This document shows, piece by piece, positions 1 to 10,751 of a stretch of 64,000 bases of DNA (position 1 is the stretch's first letter; every line of letters begins with the position of its first letter). Under the pieces are notes generated by a model. It was not told the DNA's origin. It searched no databases and saw only the letters and a list, made by a program, of their open reading frames with translations. The DNA comes from Trichoplax adhaerens (lineage: Eukaryota; Placozoa; Uniplacotomia; Trichoplacea; Trichoplacidae): contig NW_002060945.1 in assembly GCF_000150275.1 (NCBI RefSeq), positions 2,255,172 through 2,319,171 on the forward strand, given 5' to 3'. Made by a program: the position numbers and the translations under genes.

Positions 1-99
1 GCAAGTTATCGATATACAATTAGCGATACTGTATTAGATTAATTTTAACTATTCATAACCATTTTTATTATAATATTTACTGAAATTTTGTAAGCTTAT

Positions 100-299
100 T
101 CATTTACCTGAACGCTTACAATCATGACATTGATGTAACCATTTTTCATGATTGTCTCTCATAGATTGAATCCAGGGTTTTTCAGTATCTGTCTTTCGTA
201 ATTCTTCTTCATCATTTTGGTTCATCACATGATGAGAAATTTTATCGATAACTTCACCAAATATGTCAAAGAGTGGATTAACTATAAAGTTGATAAATC
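100..299 (-). CDS. PDE1: PDE1-like last coding exon
   Basis: Encodes FINFIVNPLFDIFGEVIDKI through PWIQSMRDNHEKWLHQCHDC and stops after KRSGK at TGA (100-102). It matches GFIDFIVEPTF and the C-terminal NKERW region of PDE1. The codons just before the stop read CAGGTAAAT, a plausible donor (cut after base 111), so a longer isoform continuing left of the window cannot be excluded. Confidence 0.85.
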
Positions 300-3200
300 C
301 TATTATGATAGCGTGATCAAAATTAAAGAAAGACAGGTAATTAATTTAAAGAATGACATCTAATAATATGTAATGTTATTAGATGATATAATGATAATAT
401 GTAATCAATCAGTAATTAATTAATGCTTCGTATAGCTATAGTTTAAGTCTTAAGTTGCTACAGCAATTCGTATGTATAGGAACATGTTATGAACATAAGT
501 ACTGCATCTATATTTAGAGCAAAAGTTTGATTGCAAAATAAATAATTGTATAAGAAACACGATAGTTGAGTAGTCTTCTCATATATATGATATTGTATAG
601 TATAAGAGACTCGGTACTGAAATAGTCTTTTTATATCTATGATATTTCATAAAACCGACGATCGAAACCTCTGGATTCAATAAGTTGTTACTATATAATT
701 TGATTTAACGGAAGTAGTAGCAAACATTTATAATTGTTCAAACTATACAGCACAAAGTTAAAATCTCACTCATAATATGGAGCTGTGATGAGAAATACTG
801 TGAAATAACTAGGACACGCTCTCAATGTGAAACAAAGATTCAGAAATTATAGCTTCGGCTGAATCCATCCTTAATATGTAGTTTGATGTAATTCAATTTA
901 TATTTACAATCTTAAATTTGTGAAATTGTTACTCACCAACTTGACTTTCAGGGATTTTCGTCGTCGTTTTATCACATAAAGGTGAGTACGGTAATCCCAG
1001 CTGATGTTCCAATTCTCCCTAAAAGAATTGTTACCACGAAACTTTAGTTTTACTTCCTTAATAATTGGTAGTATAAGATGGAGCTAGTAACGATTTGTAA
1101 TGGAGTGTGCATAGATTCTATTATAGCTATATCAGTCGAAATTAATAGGAACCTGTTTAAAAAATTCATTCATCAGTAAATTCGTCCAACGACTGTGCAA
1201 TTCCCATGATTTGGCGGGATGGCTAATGTCAGCGCAGTGAAGAATATAGTTCAAAACTTTGGTACGATCTATTTTTTCGATTCTATTGCAACATATACGT
1301 GAAAACCGTTAATTAATAAGATAATCAATAAATATCCAAATTTAAAGAATTAGAACTTAATTCAGTTTTAACAGCAGTTTAAGCTAAATGTAAGAATGAT
1401 ATCGTGTGGAACGAAATACATCGTATAAAACTACTAACAAATATAATGTCCTTTTAATTTGTAAAAACTGAACTCAATAACGATAATTTTTGATAAAAAT
1501 TGGTATGCAATTATTACTTTGAGGGTACAATAGAAATTTAATGAAATAGCAATCTGCTCACCCTTTTGGATTTAGTAATGATCTTTTCATAAATTCAACT
1601 TGCTGAAAATGCGTTGTCATATCAGTCGCTAATACCATGTCGATAATCATGCATCTAATTTCCCTATTAAGCGCAATGTTTAAAACATGGTTAAGGCATA
1701 GTAAATAAGGGAATGAATTACCTATGATCAACTAAAATGGTAAATTTTTATTTACCTAAACTGTTCATAGGAAAATCCTTTTAAGATGGGATGTTCAGGC
1801 TAGAATTTAGTTAGAAGCATGGAAATCTTAATATCTTATTTTATAATAATATTTATTGTTGAATTATTCGTAATAATTATGATGACGTAAAAAATTAATG
1901 TTCATTGAAATAAATGAATTCTACCTGTGTTATAACACGAAATGCACAGGATATGTGATGATTCTCTAAAACTGATCGATCGTTATACATTAAAGCAAGT
2001 TCAGATCTGAAAAAGTTAGATAGTTTAGATTAGATATTCCACCACTATCGTCTATAATTGTACATTTCTTCCTTGAACTATCAGTAGAAAGCTACACTGA
2101 ATCACTAATACTTTACTTACCCTGAAGCAACTAGAAAGCTATTCGTTGTTCCTGTATGTTCATAATCGTGGATAGCGGCAGCAAGTAACAACGCGAAAAC
2201 TTCCAAATCTGTCAACCAATTCTATGTACATGCGTAACATTAAATTGTAGGGATTAAAATAGAGAAATTAAGCATCTAAACAAAGTTATGTATCTCAGTT
2301 AATAAAAGCAGACTTATACATGCTTAAGAATGAAAGTAGAAGGAAAAGCGAAACAACCATTGGGTAAAGACTCAATCCATAGAACCCGTTTATAGCCGAT
2401 CATTACGTTACGAGGTAGTATTGTACGGCTGGAAATTATTATAATTCAACTCCAAATGCTGATTTAATTACTCTTTATATTGTAAATAGGCGCATCAAGC
2501 TGTTATTTCATTTTATTTTGATATAGGTACTATGCTAACCACTGTATATAACTATGTAGAATGTATAAAAGGCTAACTAACTGCATCCAGCTCCATTGTG
2601 TAAAAGGTGATCGTGATAAAATTTGAAAATTATAAAGACTTTAGCTGAAATCAATCTAAGCTCATGAATATGCCCTCGTAATCTTGCTACTGCATTAATA
2701 TCGCACTCACCAATAGACCGGTCTTGGTAGTTAGATAATAGACCGTTTGTAAAACATCGGTTGCATGAATAACATTATGATATGGATTATCATATTTTGC
2801 ATAGCCTTGCTGAACAGTTTGAAGGAAAGCATCAAAACAGCTTACGGTTATCTAATAGGTGAAGAGCAATTTTTAAGTTTCATTTTGTACTTCAAGGGTA
2901 TAGCTGGATAGTAACTGATCAGTTAGTTGTAGCCAAGTATATATATCTAAATCAACTTTCTTAAATATACTTACGTCAAATTTGTTCAGTAAATTGCAAT
3001 TCTTATGAAATAGTTCGTATCCCATATATCGTAGCGGCTGTCCTTTAGTAATATCGCTGAGGTAGAAGTTATCGAATGTCCACTGATCGGTTTGCTAAAC
3101 ATCATAATATTAATGCATAATTAGCAAGTGCTGAAATGAATTTCTGTCGCTAATATGAGCAAGTGAAGTTAGACTGAAGGCGTTAGCGAAAATTATATCA

Positions 3201-5609
3201 GTGAAATAGTTGGATGCTACCAATGTTTTACCAAAGAGAGCAAATCATCGATCGCTATTAACTCTTACCTGCAGTAACGCTTCTATTTCTGGTGTATACT
3301 GTAATGAAAAACCATTTCTTGCAGCTCTGCAACGATTAGTATTAATTAATTATTGATAATTATTTATAGCTAAATTCCTAGTCGACAGTCTAGCAAAATT
3401 CACAATAGCCATAAGAATATCTTATAAATAGCACAATAAAATACTTACTTGCCAACTAACAAGCTAACCCGAACTGTGCTAATCAATCGGCAAAATTTAG
3501 CTCGGTTAGCCTCTTTTTCAGTTTCATCGTGGACTACAATACTACCATCAATCCATTCTTTAACTTTCATCTCGGCATCGTCAGGTTCGTCACTGATAAT
3601 ACCCTTAGTCGTAGTGTCATCAAAGCCAGGATATCTAAGAAAAGAAGGCAATCATGTATTAGCATCTATATAGGTGATGTTAATGTTTCAATCATAATAT
3701 TAATTTCGACTAGCATTATCTATTTATATATATTAACTTTGATCTTAAGCTAATCAGCAAACTGAAGCTAAAGATCTTTTGCTCCTATTACGCTGTAGTA
3801 ATTATAGCATTGCGATAGTTTTAGTGTCTTCTATGTGCAGCATAATAAAAGTAATCGATTCTAAAGCAAGCTATACTGCTTAGCTGCTCAATTGATAAGT
3901 ACTACTAAAAATTTAAAAATTACTCTATACTTAGCTACGGCGTATTAGGAGTGGCTGAAGAGAAAGTACAAAATTTTTGTATGCAAGATATTATAATGCC
4001 ATATCTGCATTTAAATTTCAGTTCTTAATGAAAGTAAGCTTAGTACGCCTATACTAATTAGTTTGATAGTACTTACTCTATTTTGCTAAATCGGCGGCGT
4101 TGTAAAACATAATCATCAAAGGCATCTATAACATAATTGATATTCTCACGAATATCTTTATAATTTAATTTCATTCCACAGTCTATTAGCCCAATGATTC
4201 TTCTTAGCCTAATAAAATTTGAATATGAATAAAGTATTAAAACTAATTGTAGAGATTATCCATATCCTTAAGTATATTGGTAAGAACGCATTTTAAAAGT
4301 TTTTTGGGTGCCAGAAAACAATTTGCATATCATTCTAAGGCAATTGAATGGATGCTATAGTCGCTATTGCTCGTAAAATACAATTCACTATACAAAGTTA
4401 TTATCATCAACGAAAGTATTCTTTCTCAACTATGAAATGTATGTTTTGAGCTTTTTCGTTTCGAGACTAAGACGTCACTTAGTTCTATTCGTTGATCTAA
4501 ATGTTGTAAATTAAAGGATGATATAACTAACAACTCATTTCTGATATTAGTTTTAAAACTAATGTCGATTAAACTATTCTTTTTACTGTCGAATAAACTA
4601 CCAAGATTAACACAACCATAACAAATTCTGCTAGAAATAAATCTAAAATTATAGCTCTAAACTCCTGTTGTAGTTGCAACACTTTATTGCACTTGAACCA
4701 TCAGTTGATGGAATAAAATTTATCGCAATTTTAAATGCAGAAAATATTTGAGTGATTTGTACGATTCTAAAGTATTCAAAAACCACTACCAATTCAAGAA
4801 TTTTACGTCGAATTTCTGAAGTACAAGGCAAATACGAATTCAGATATTACATGTGTTTATACTAGAGAACAAGGCTTCAATGCAATAAAAAGAATTATTT
4901 AATCGTTGTTTGTTGATCAGTTGATTTTGGAAGACATAAACTCATTTTCCCCAAAGCAAAATTATAGCAATATTGGATATATTAATTGATGCTTATAAGC
5001 GATGTAGACAGCCATTAAAATTGAAACGATCAAAAGCTGCTTCGTTGTAAATAGAATAGATATATTATTTAAGTTGTGATATGAACTCCACTGCTCTTTT
5101 TACATAATTTCCGTGTAATCTAGCTATATCATGGGAAATATATTTTACTTATTGATTCCTATACATGAAAGCTACTTTGATTCCATTGTATGCAACTCTA
5201 AAAGGTAGAAATCTCAAGGATGATAACTAAAAAATCGTATCATCGTAATTTCAATCGGAATGCAGTGTGTCGGAGAATAAATTTGTCATGCAACTTGTTA
5301 TAAGTATCTGACTTAAAACAGAAAATCAAGTCGGTAAATTATGGCGCTATAAAATATACATATGAGTACATACATACCGATGCAGGGCTTCAACTGGTGC
5401 TCGATCCGATTCGGGATGAGGTAAAGTATCTAAACTCAGTTCCTTCATAAAATTACCTTGACCAGAGGAATTGTCTTGAAAACCGATAACTGGATGGTCA
5501 GGTGATGATTCAGGATCTACCGTTATTGGTACACCAGAAACGTTGTTAGCTCCAGTAGTAGTAGATGTTGATATTCCTGCCGATATCGCAGTAGAACTCG
5601 CTGTTACAC
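100..5609 (-). CDS. PDE1: PDE1-like Ca2+/calmodulin-dependent 3',5'-cyclic nucleotide phosphodiesterase (13 exons, 5' end open)
   Basis: Hydrolyses cAMP and/or cGMP to 5'-nucleotides in the cytosol; PDE1 enzymes are activated by Ca2+/calmodulin. Joining the exons at 5378-5609, 4077-4208, 3449-3634, 3269-3326, 2975-3094, 2711-2851, 2121-2221, 1925-2006, 1756-1799, 1562-1663, 1153-1282, 937-1018 and 100-299 gives one open frame of about 535 residues ending in TGA at 100-102. Order: Ser/Thr-rich N-region (about 1-75), calmodulin-binding-like segment starting LRRIIGLIDCG (about 78-121), regulatory linker, then the class I PDE catalytic domain. The HD-domain metal ligands are visible as NPYHNVIH (about 264-271), AAIHDYEHTGTTN (about 305-317) and HCADISHPAKSW (about 415-426), with SQVGFINFIV near the end. 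PDE1 proteins are usually 500-700 residues. All phases agree, so the gene looks intact. The family call is from remembered PDE1 motifs, not a search. The true start lies upstream of 5609. Confidence 0.93.
937..1018 (-). CDS. PDE1: PDE1-like exon: LGLPYSPLCD segment
   Basis: Encodes GELEHQLGLPYSPLCDKTTT then KIPESQV with a split Gly, matching the PDE1 pattern E.ELGLPFSPLCDR.ST...SQ.GF. This includes the conserved Gln region that contacts the purine ring. The acceptor TTCTTTTAG and donor GTGAGT are strong. Confidence 0.94.
1153..1282 (-). CDS. PDE1: PDE1-like exon: HCADISHP metal-ligand Asp
   Basis: Encodes IEKIDRTKVLNYILHCADIS then HPAKSWELHSRWTNLLMNEF, the counterpart of GIDRAKT...LHAADISHPAKSW.LH.RWT. 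Of two possible AG acceptors only the outer one (GCAATAG) keeps frame with the preceding GG overhang. The donor is CAG|GTTCCT, a weak GT. Confidence 0.93.
1562..1663 (-). CDS. PDE1: PDE1-like exon: MVLATDM segment
   Basis: Encodes EIRCMIIDMVLATDMTTHFQ and then QVEFMKRSLLNPK with a split Gly, matching the PDE1 pattern VIEMVLSTDMS.HFQQIK. The donor GG|GTGAGC leaves two bases, which fixes the acceptor choice of the next exon. Confidence 0.93.
1756..1799 (-). CDS. PDE1: PDE1-like micro-exon, 44 nt
   Basis: Encodes PEHPILKGFSYEQF plus a split Arg. It fills the position of the PDE1 stretch MNILINLSKDDWRDLR. Acceptor ATTCTAG, donor GTAAAT. Short, but needed to keep the frame between its neighbours. 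Confidence 0.82.
1925..2006 (-). CDS. PDE1: PDE1-like exon: YNDRSVLENHH segment
   Basis: Encodes SELALMYNDRSVLENHHISC then AFRVITQ, very close to the PDE1 stretch LYNDRSVLENHHVSAAYRL. The acceptor CTTTTTCAG is strong and the donor is GTAGAA. It ends at phase 0. Confidence 0.94.
2121..2221 (-). CDS. PDE1: PDE1-like exon: HD motif
   Basis: Encodes NWLTDLEVFALLLAAAIHDY followed by EHTGTTNSFLVAS. AAIHDYEHTGTTN is the PDE signature HDxxHxGxxN and contributes the bridging metal ligands. The donor is AGG|GTAAGT. Confidence 0.95.
2711..2851 (-). CDS. PDE1: PDE1-like exon: first metal-binding His cluster
   Basis: Encodes ITVSCFDAFLQTVQQGYAKY and then DNPYHNVIHATDVLQTVYYL. The HNVIH motif supplies the catalytic His and the first metal-ligand His of class I PDEs. 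It is 47 whole codons with acceptor CTATTAG and donor GTGAGT. A second AG further in (GTTCAG) would drop conserved residues, so the outer acceptor is preferred. Confidence 0.93.
2975..3094 (-). CDS. PDE1: PDE1-like exon: start of catalytic domain
   Basis: Encodes QTDQWTFDNFYLSDITKGQP and then LRYMGYELFHKNCNLLNKFD, matching the PDE1 pattern DKWSFDVF..NE.SG..LKF..YELF.RYDLI.RF. It is 40 whole codons with phase 0 on both sides; acceptor TTTAG, donor GTAAGT. Confidence 0.92.
3269..3326 (-). CDS. PDE1: PDE1-like exon, 58 nt
   Basis: Encodes AARNGFSLQYTPEIEALLQ, the counterpart of the PDE1 stretch before the DVDKWSFD motif. The acceptor is TCGTTGCAG and the donor GTAAGA. It has phase 2 in and phase 0 out, consistent with both neighbours. 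Confidence 0.85.
3449..3634 (-). CDS. PDE1: PDE1-like exon: regulatory linker before the catalytic core
   Basis: Encodes YPGFDDTTTKGIISDEPDDA followed by EMKVKEWIDGSIVV, matching the PDE1 pattern VPSEVRDWLAS in position and character, and ends STVRVSLLVG plus a split Lys. The acceptor CTTCTTTTCTTAG is strong and the donor is GTAAGT. An ATG inside the preceding intron makes a longer apparent reading frame here, but the splice sites define the exon. Confidence 0.88.
4077..4208 (-). CDS. PDE1: PDE1-like exon: calmodulin-binding/regulatory region
   Basis: Encodes LRRIIGLIDCGMKLNYKDIR and then ENINYVIDAFDDYVLQRRRF, ending SKI plus a split Glu. This lines up with the vertebrate PDE1 segment of the form LR..V..LE.GE..V.DLRKNIEYAA.VLE, part of the calmodulin-responsive N-region. 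The acceptor is ATTAG and the donor GTAAGT; the exon takes one base at its start and leaves two at its end. Confidence 0.88.
5378..5609 (-). CDS. PDE1: PDE1-like exon: Ser/Thr-rich N-region
   Basis: Bounded by acceptor AACAG and donor GTATGT. It begins with two bases that complete a codon and ends with two (CG). It encodes VTASSTAISAGISTSTTTG and continues to the acidic, Pro-containing PITVDPESSPDHPVIGF, ending in VEALH plus a split Arg. Low-complexity N-termini vary among PDE1 proteins, so this exon is called by phase and splice sites, not by homology. It needs at least one upstream exon ending in a single overhanging base. Confidence 0.8.
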
Positions 5610-6488
5610 CTGTTAATAAAGTAAAAGACTGTTATTATAGTGAAGATGTTGAGTAGTTAATTAATAGCAGTTTAATTTCCACCATTGCTTCTAGTTATGA
5701 AAAGAACAACAAATCTGAACAAATGTCATAGCCTCAATTTTTCTGCCATTCACCCCTTCCACCTTTATAATTTGACCCAAGACATTCGTTGGAAGGCTAA
5801 TCAATCAAATACTTATATCTATACTAAATTTCATCTTTTAGATTGGCTAAGTCATATCCTGATTTATTCTACAATAACTGCGAACTTTTTTGAATGAAAT
5901 CTCGAATTATCATCATAAAACCCAGGTTAAAAAGTTTAAATTACAACGTATGATAACTTCTCTGATGATAGAAAGTGCGTCAAGAACTTCAAATATCTCA
6001 TACTATAGCGGACATAGTTTGCGTAGGATTGTCGTGTAGTAAAGGACTAAAATTGGAGTCCTTTATAGCTTTTAGTATGTAACTAGTATTATTTTACTAT
6101 AGAAAATACCTATAAAGTGATAGTGTCTTTAAGTTTTACCCTGCCAAATCATCATGTCGCCATCTTTTCTTCTTCATTATTTTACAAAGTATTATATAGA
6201 TTACTATAGAAGTAGCCCTAGAGCAATTGCCTAATCTAAAGAAAGAGCATTTGATCGTCTATTCAAATTGTAAATGAATTTGACTTAGTAACAAAACCCT
6301 ATCCATAGTAAAAGGGGATTTATAACATGACAGTAAAGTACTGTAATGTAGTCTATAATCGTACAGTTACCTTACAACTTGACGCTAAAATATCAACTGT
6401 CAATACTAAGCGATGCTAATGTCAGAAAAGTAGTCGCAGTAGTCATATAAAATTTCTTGATAAGCGATTACTGTGATCTTTATAAAAT

Positions 6489-6536
6489 CCGGGTTTTTCG
6501 GATTCGGATTCCGGAACCTGTCGGATTTATGTCCGA
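6489..6536. repeat. CCGGA/GGATTC-rich patch with inverted words
   Basis: CpG-bearing words (TCCGGG, TCGGATTCGGATTCCGG, TCGGATTTATGTCCG) cluster here in otherwise CpG-poor DNA. GGATTC is repeated in direct order and TTCCGGAA is a perfect palindrome. It marks the left edge of a compositionally different block and could be the terminus of a mobile element; no matching right end was found. Confidence 0.35.
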
Positions 6537-6962
6537 TATAATTTTTGTTAATTTTTGGATTTTAGTTTATAGAAAATATCGTAAGAGTTAATTTTTGAAA
6601 TTTGAACTTTTTGTTATGAATTTGAAACTTTGGAATTTTATGACGTGACATGAAAGCCACATTAGGAAAGTATAGTTAGGAAAATAGAAAATAAGATGGA
6701 AATTGGCAGAGGTTGTGTTGATTGTCAAGTAGTTAGACTGCTATTTTTATGACTAAATCTTGATGTTTAAAGGTTAATTTTTAGACTTTTATAATGTATT
6801 AATGATAGAAATTATGTTAGAAGTGAAGTTTGATATATTTTATAGTTAACTTGTTGGTTTTATAGTGTTTTGTAAGAGAATAAAAGGGTAAATTGTATCT
6901 GAACTTTGAGTGATTTTTGTTTTCTTAAATGGGGCAAAGTAGTTTTCTAAAATGGATCTTAA

Positions 6963-7142
6963 GAGCGATTGGTTAGTAAATGTTTAGTTTTAAATACCTC
7001 TGACGGCTCTACGAACGCTATAAATGATAGTGCAATTAGAAAATTTAGAGGGAGAGTAGAAGAAGATTCTTTTGAAGAAATTGTTAAATTTAAAAGGCCT
7101 TCAGGGTCGATTTGTCGTAAGTTAAAACGTTCTTCTTTTTGA
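6963..7142 (+). pseudogene. Coding-like remnant of unknown origin
   Basis: A 59-residue open stretch without a start codon reads VSKCLVLNTSDGSTNAINDS and then AIRKFRGRVEEDSFEEIVKF, ending KLKRSSF before TGA. The charged, Lys/Glu-rich composition looks like translated sequence, and the surrounding plus strand is strongly T/G-biased. No ATG or flanking frame continues it, and the opposite strand is also open over the same bases. Best read as a decayed gene or mobile-element fragment; no family recognised. Confidence 0.3.
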
Positions 7143-7779
7143 AAGGTCGTTTGGTTGTTGACAGTTTTTAAGTCTGTCACTTATTTTATTAATACTTAAA
7201 GTTAAGTATTTGTAAGGTTTTTCGGTTTATACTTCTCCTTTTTTTTGTAATAAATTGTTGATCGACTATTTCCTCAGATTTTTATTCGGTGTCAAAGTTT
7301 CGTTAAGTCGATCGGAGTGTAACGAAAGTAGAATCAAAATTTGTTAAAGTTTTGTAGCTAGATCTCTACACCTTTCATTTCATTACAGTCCTAACATCAT
7401 TTTCCTAATTAAATTGTACAGCATATTGTCCATGAGTTAAAACCATTCTACAGTAAGTATTGGAATAGTAACAACTAGTTTTCGCTTAAATTCTGCTTTT
7501 TTTTATCCGGCGGCCATACCTACAGCGAAGATCATTTTTAAGTCATCAATTTCATCATACTGATAGCTAGTCCTTTATCATCGCTATTTAATCCTAACCG
7601 AATGTCTTTTAAAGGCACAGTAGAGAAAGTACACACAATTCTCTTCATAATGCTTTATTTTAATTTCTAAGTTATTACTTAAAGTTATATTTATATTAAG
7701 CAACGTAGTACCCAATTTCATGCAAACCATACTGTAAAATAACTTAGTAACTTAGTATTGTGATTGTAGACTATTAGCC

Positions 7780-8330
7780 ATGTTTAGTATGATATCTATA
7801 CGGTATTATGTTTTCTGTATTTATCTTATGATATATATGTATATATTAGCTAGCCCATAATTATACTGTAGACTATAAGGATAAACTCTATGCCAGAGTA
7901 CAGATGACTATATACTGTAGATACTGCACAGTAAGATATCGAGCTACCAATATGGTTAGAGGTAGAAATAGAATTGTAAATTATATATTAGGATATGCTT
8001 AGTTCATTGTACTTTGAGTGATGCGAATAATGTCTACGAAAATACTGTAATCATTTCCATATTAGATTAATGATGGTTCGCTGTAAAATATTGCAACTAA
8101 TAATAAGCTGAATATGAGTAAAATATAATAGAATGCTGTTATGCTGATTGTAGCTGCGAAGGCTACGGAGGGTATAAAAGCAGGAGATAATAGATTATCC
8201 GATCGTTCTTTCTAGAAGTCTTTCAGTAGTTGTATTCGGTTACAGTAGAGCTGTATGTAGCTAATCTTTGTATTAGATCTAATAAAGTTCTAATTTTCTG
8301 CAACTTTGGAATTTTCGTGATCGTATTTTA
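7780..8330 (+). mobile_element. LTR-like stretch (boundaries not resolved)
   Basis: A TATAAAAG box (8173-8180) in a locally GC-richer context is followed about 100 bases later by AATAAA (8281-8286) and a T-rich tail. This is the promoter plus polyadenylation layout of a retrotransposon LTR. It resembles the better-supported LTR-like insertion at 21279-21695 in layout, not in sequence. Ends and target-site duplication were not identified. Confidence 0.3.
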
Positions 8331-8964
8331 TAAGACGTATATAAAACATTAAATTATTCTATTACCTACTCAATTGTAATTTGCCTACTAATATCTGCTA
8401 CTTTGGAGATCAATATACTTTCGATTTCTGAATAAAACTTATCAAGACAAATTTTCTGCATTAAAAGTTTTATTTGCTCTCGATAACTTTATGGCACTAT
8501 TGTAGAGTTCGATACTCCGTAGGTCTAGTTATAAATCTTTCTATCGTACTTTACTTTCCAAGGTACAAACTTTTAAGCATCTTTCATCACTAGATTCCTA
8601 CTTATTAATATCAAGTTTAATGCCACGTAAATTATATTACAAATAATATCTTTTAGTGCATTATATCGAAGGCTTCATTTCATAATTCATTGACTATTAT
8701 TAGCTATACGTTCATAAAGTGAAACATTTAATAGCTAGAAGCAATTCACAGATAGTAAACCGTTACGATAATTTTCCTAGAAAAATTTCATGAATTCTCT
8801 TCCTTCATTACCAAATTTTCTTACTCATTCGTCAATATGTAATTAGTAAATGCTTTTCGGTCTCATTGAATCGAAAGTGAAATTAAAAAAAACTTTTCAT
8901 AAACTGCATACAAATGTAGAAGTCGAAAGATGATTCAAATAAGTTGGTACATATTCATACTTAC

Positions 8965-9054
8965 GATTTCTAGCTGATACTGATGAGGGAATTTTCTTGC
9001 CATTAATTTTTAGCAATGTTTGAGAGGTAATGGACTGTCGATGGCCGTTATGGG
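8965..9054 (-). CDS. Candidate upstream exon of the PDE1-like gene
   Basis: The stretch lies between a good acceptor (a polypyrimidine run including TCTATCTCTCTC, then TAATCAG) and donor GTAAGT. In the one frame that fits exon 5378-5609 (phase 2 in, phase 1 out) it reads HNGHRQSITSQTLLKINGKK then IPSSVSARN. It is Ser/Thr-rich like the following exon, but no homology is recognised. The support is splice signals and phase only. The nearest ATG is in another frame and would run into a stop in the next exon. Confidence 0.45.
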
Positions 9055-10479
9055 CTGATTATGTTTTGATAGAGAGAGATAGAAACAAAATGAAAATTTA
9101 AGCCCGGCGAATAATTAATGCGTGTAATTTATTTTCTATAGACCAACTAATTGAATATAATAAAATTATGCCTTAATTTAAATGATTTTATGTATTGCAG
9201 CATTTAATGGTGCCTTTATTACGATTTGTAAAAATATTTGCTATTAAATAGCTAGTGAAACTTACGCTAGCTAAATGCAATCAAATAACTACAGTTGACA
9301 TAATTGCACGATTTTATATTGTTTTTACTTTTTGTACAAAATGTGATTAATTTAAGGAGTTTCTATATCAGGGAAATATTTATCATTCTTATTATCATCA
9401 TCATCATTATTTGAATTTTATCGTTCAATTAAAGTATATAAAATTAAGTCAATAAAAATAAAAATATCGATGAATGTCAGGTGGATGTAAAGAGGACAAT
9501 TTAAATGATTTCAAAAAAATATCAATGTAGAAGGCATAGTGTATTGTAGATAGTATATGGGGGCATTAGACACCATAGATATGAAGAACTGAATTAAAAG
9601 AATCCTCCCATATATGATTATGAAAAGTATTTATTAAGAGCATCTTTACTTTATTCGATATAATAAGTAGATTAAGCGATAGGTAAAGTTTTTAATCAAT
9701 CTTGATGGACGTTTTAAATTGAAAATTAAATAAAAAAGTCGATTACTAATTGAGAGAACGTCATTGCTCTTTCAATTCGGTAAAGCTACTTAGTAGGTAA
9801 AGGGAAAATAAGGTAAGATAATAATTTAGTTAATTAATTCTCAACAGATCTTGGATTGATGTAATTATCATTTTTCATTCATTTATTTCCGAAAATTTTG
9901 AAGGTCATAACGCTTAAAATATCTTATATCGTTTTCAATTGTAGAGAAGATTTAGGGTTTAGTTCAGGGCTTATTATAGCAATATTACGAAGTCTACGGT
10001 CTATCATTGTACCATATTATCATATGTATTGCAATCAACTGAATAGGCATTAGTTTCAACAATAGTAACAATGCATTTAATCAAAATATATTACAGGTAA
10101 CTCGGTACCGGAATATCATTCAGATTTCTATTACGATAGGAGAGAATTATTACAATAAATGTCGTAATTCTTTAGATTAAATAAGTTCATAGAGTATCAA
10201 TCAGACCATACGCCGTTTATCTTGGCAATGAAGCCTTTAAAGATATTGATAATGACTCGAAATAAAAAATACAATATGTCAGGATCAACAAATACCGGTC
10301 ATAAAAGCTATCTGTAGGAGACCAGGGAGATAATAACCTCGAAATGGAAATGTAAATAAATACACGGTACAATGCGACTGTGCTATGCAGCCGATGATGA
10401 TGAAGATTTCTGTAAACAATAAAAAGTATAAAACAAAGACGGTAATGAAATGTCGCCAGGCGTCAAGACAATGAAATGA

Positions 10480-10751
10480 TTTACTGCTGGATAAAACTGC
10501 TAATCAACATAAATTGAAACAAGCATTGGCTGCAATATTAGAAAATGGTACTAAAATTGAAATCGATAATAGCTTATGTCATTAATCATAACATTAAATA
10601 ACAGTTATAAAATACTAAATGGAAAAGAACTATTAATCATTACTACAGAGCAAATAAATAAATTGAAAGATAAAAAATGAAATAATGAACGAGAACGACT
10701 TGAAAATAATCTTATCGAGATAACGTCTAAAAATAGCTTAGATAAAAGATA
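10480..10751 (+). pseudogene. Decayed ORF fragments, unknown family
   Basis: One frame reads LLDKTANQHKLKQALAAILE then NGTKIEIDNSLCH before a stop. About 60 bases later a different frame reads SYKILNGKELLIITTEQINK and LKDKK, one stop, then NNERERLENNLIEITSKNSL. The pieces have ordinary globular or coiled-coil composition and share strand but not frame, as expected of a gene broken by indels. Function not recognised. Confidence 0.4.

Larger units (their letters stand above)
5610..8964. other. Intronic/upstream spacer of the PDE1-like gene
   Basis: No intact exon recognised. It holds a small CCGGA/GGATTC-rich patch (6489-6536), a block of G+T-biased plus strand with a decayed coding-like stretch (about 6550-7250), and an LTR-like stretch with TATA and polyadenylation motifs (about 7780-8330). 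Confidence 0.5.

Noticed and set aside
1153-1268. Inner acceptor for the PDE1 HCADISHP exon (cut after AAAAAATAG)
   Set aside because: It breaks the frame with the preceding exon's GG overhang. The outer acceptor restores GIEKIDRTK, matching PDE1.
8965-9003. ATG frame MARKFPHQYQLEI as a first exon of the PDE1-like gene
   Set aside because: It ends at phase 0 and would read GTG-TAA at the start of exon 5378-5609. Only the other frame (IPSSVSARN) fits.
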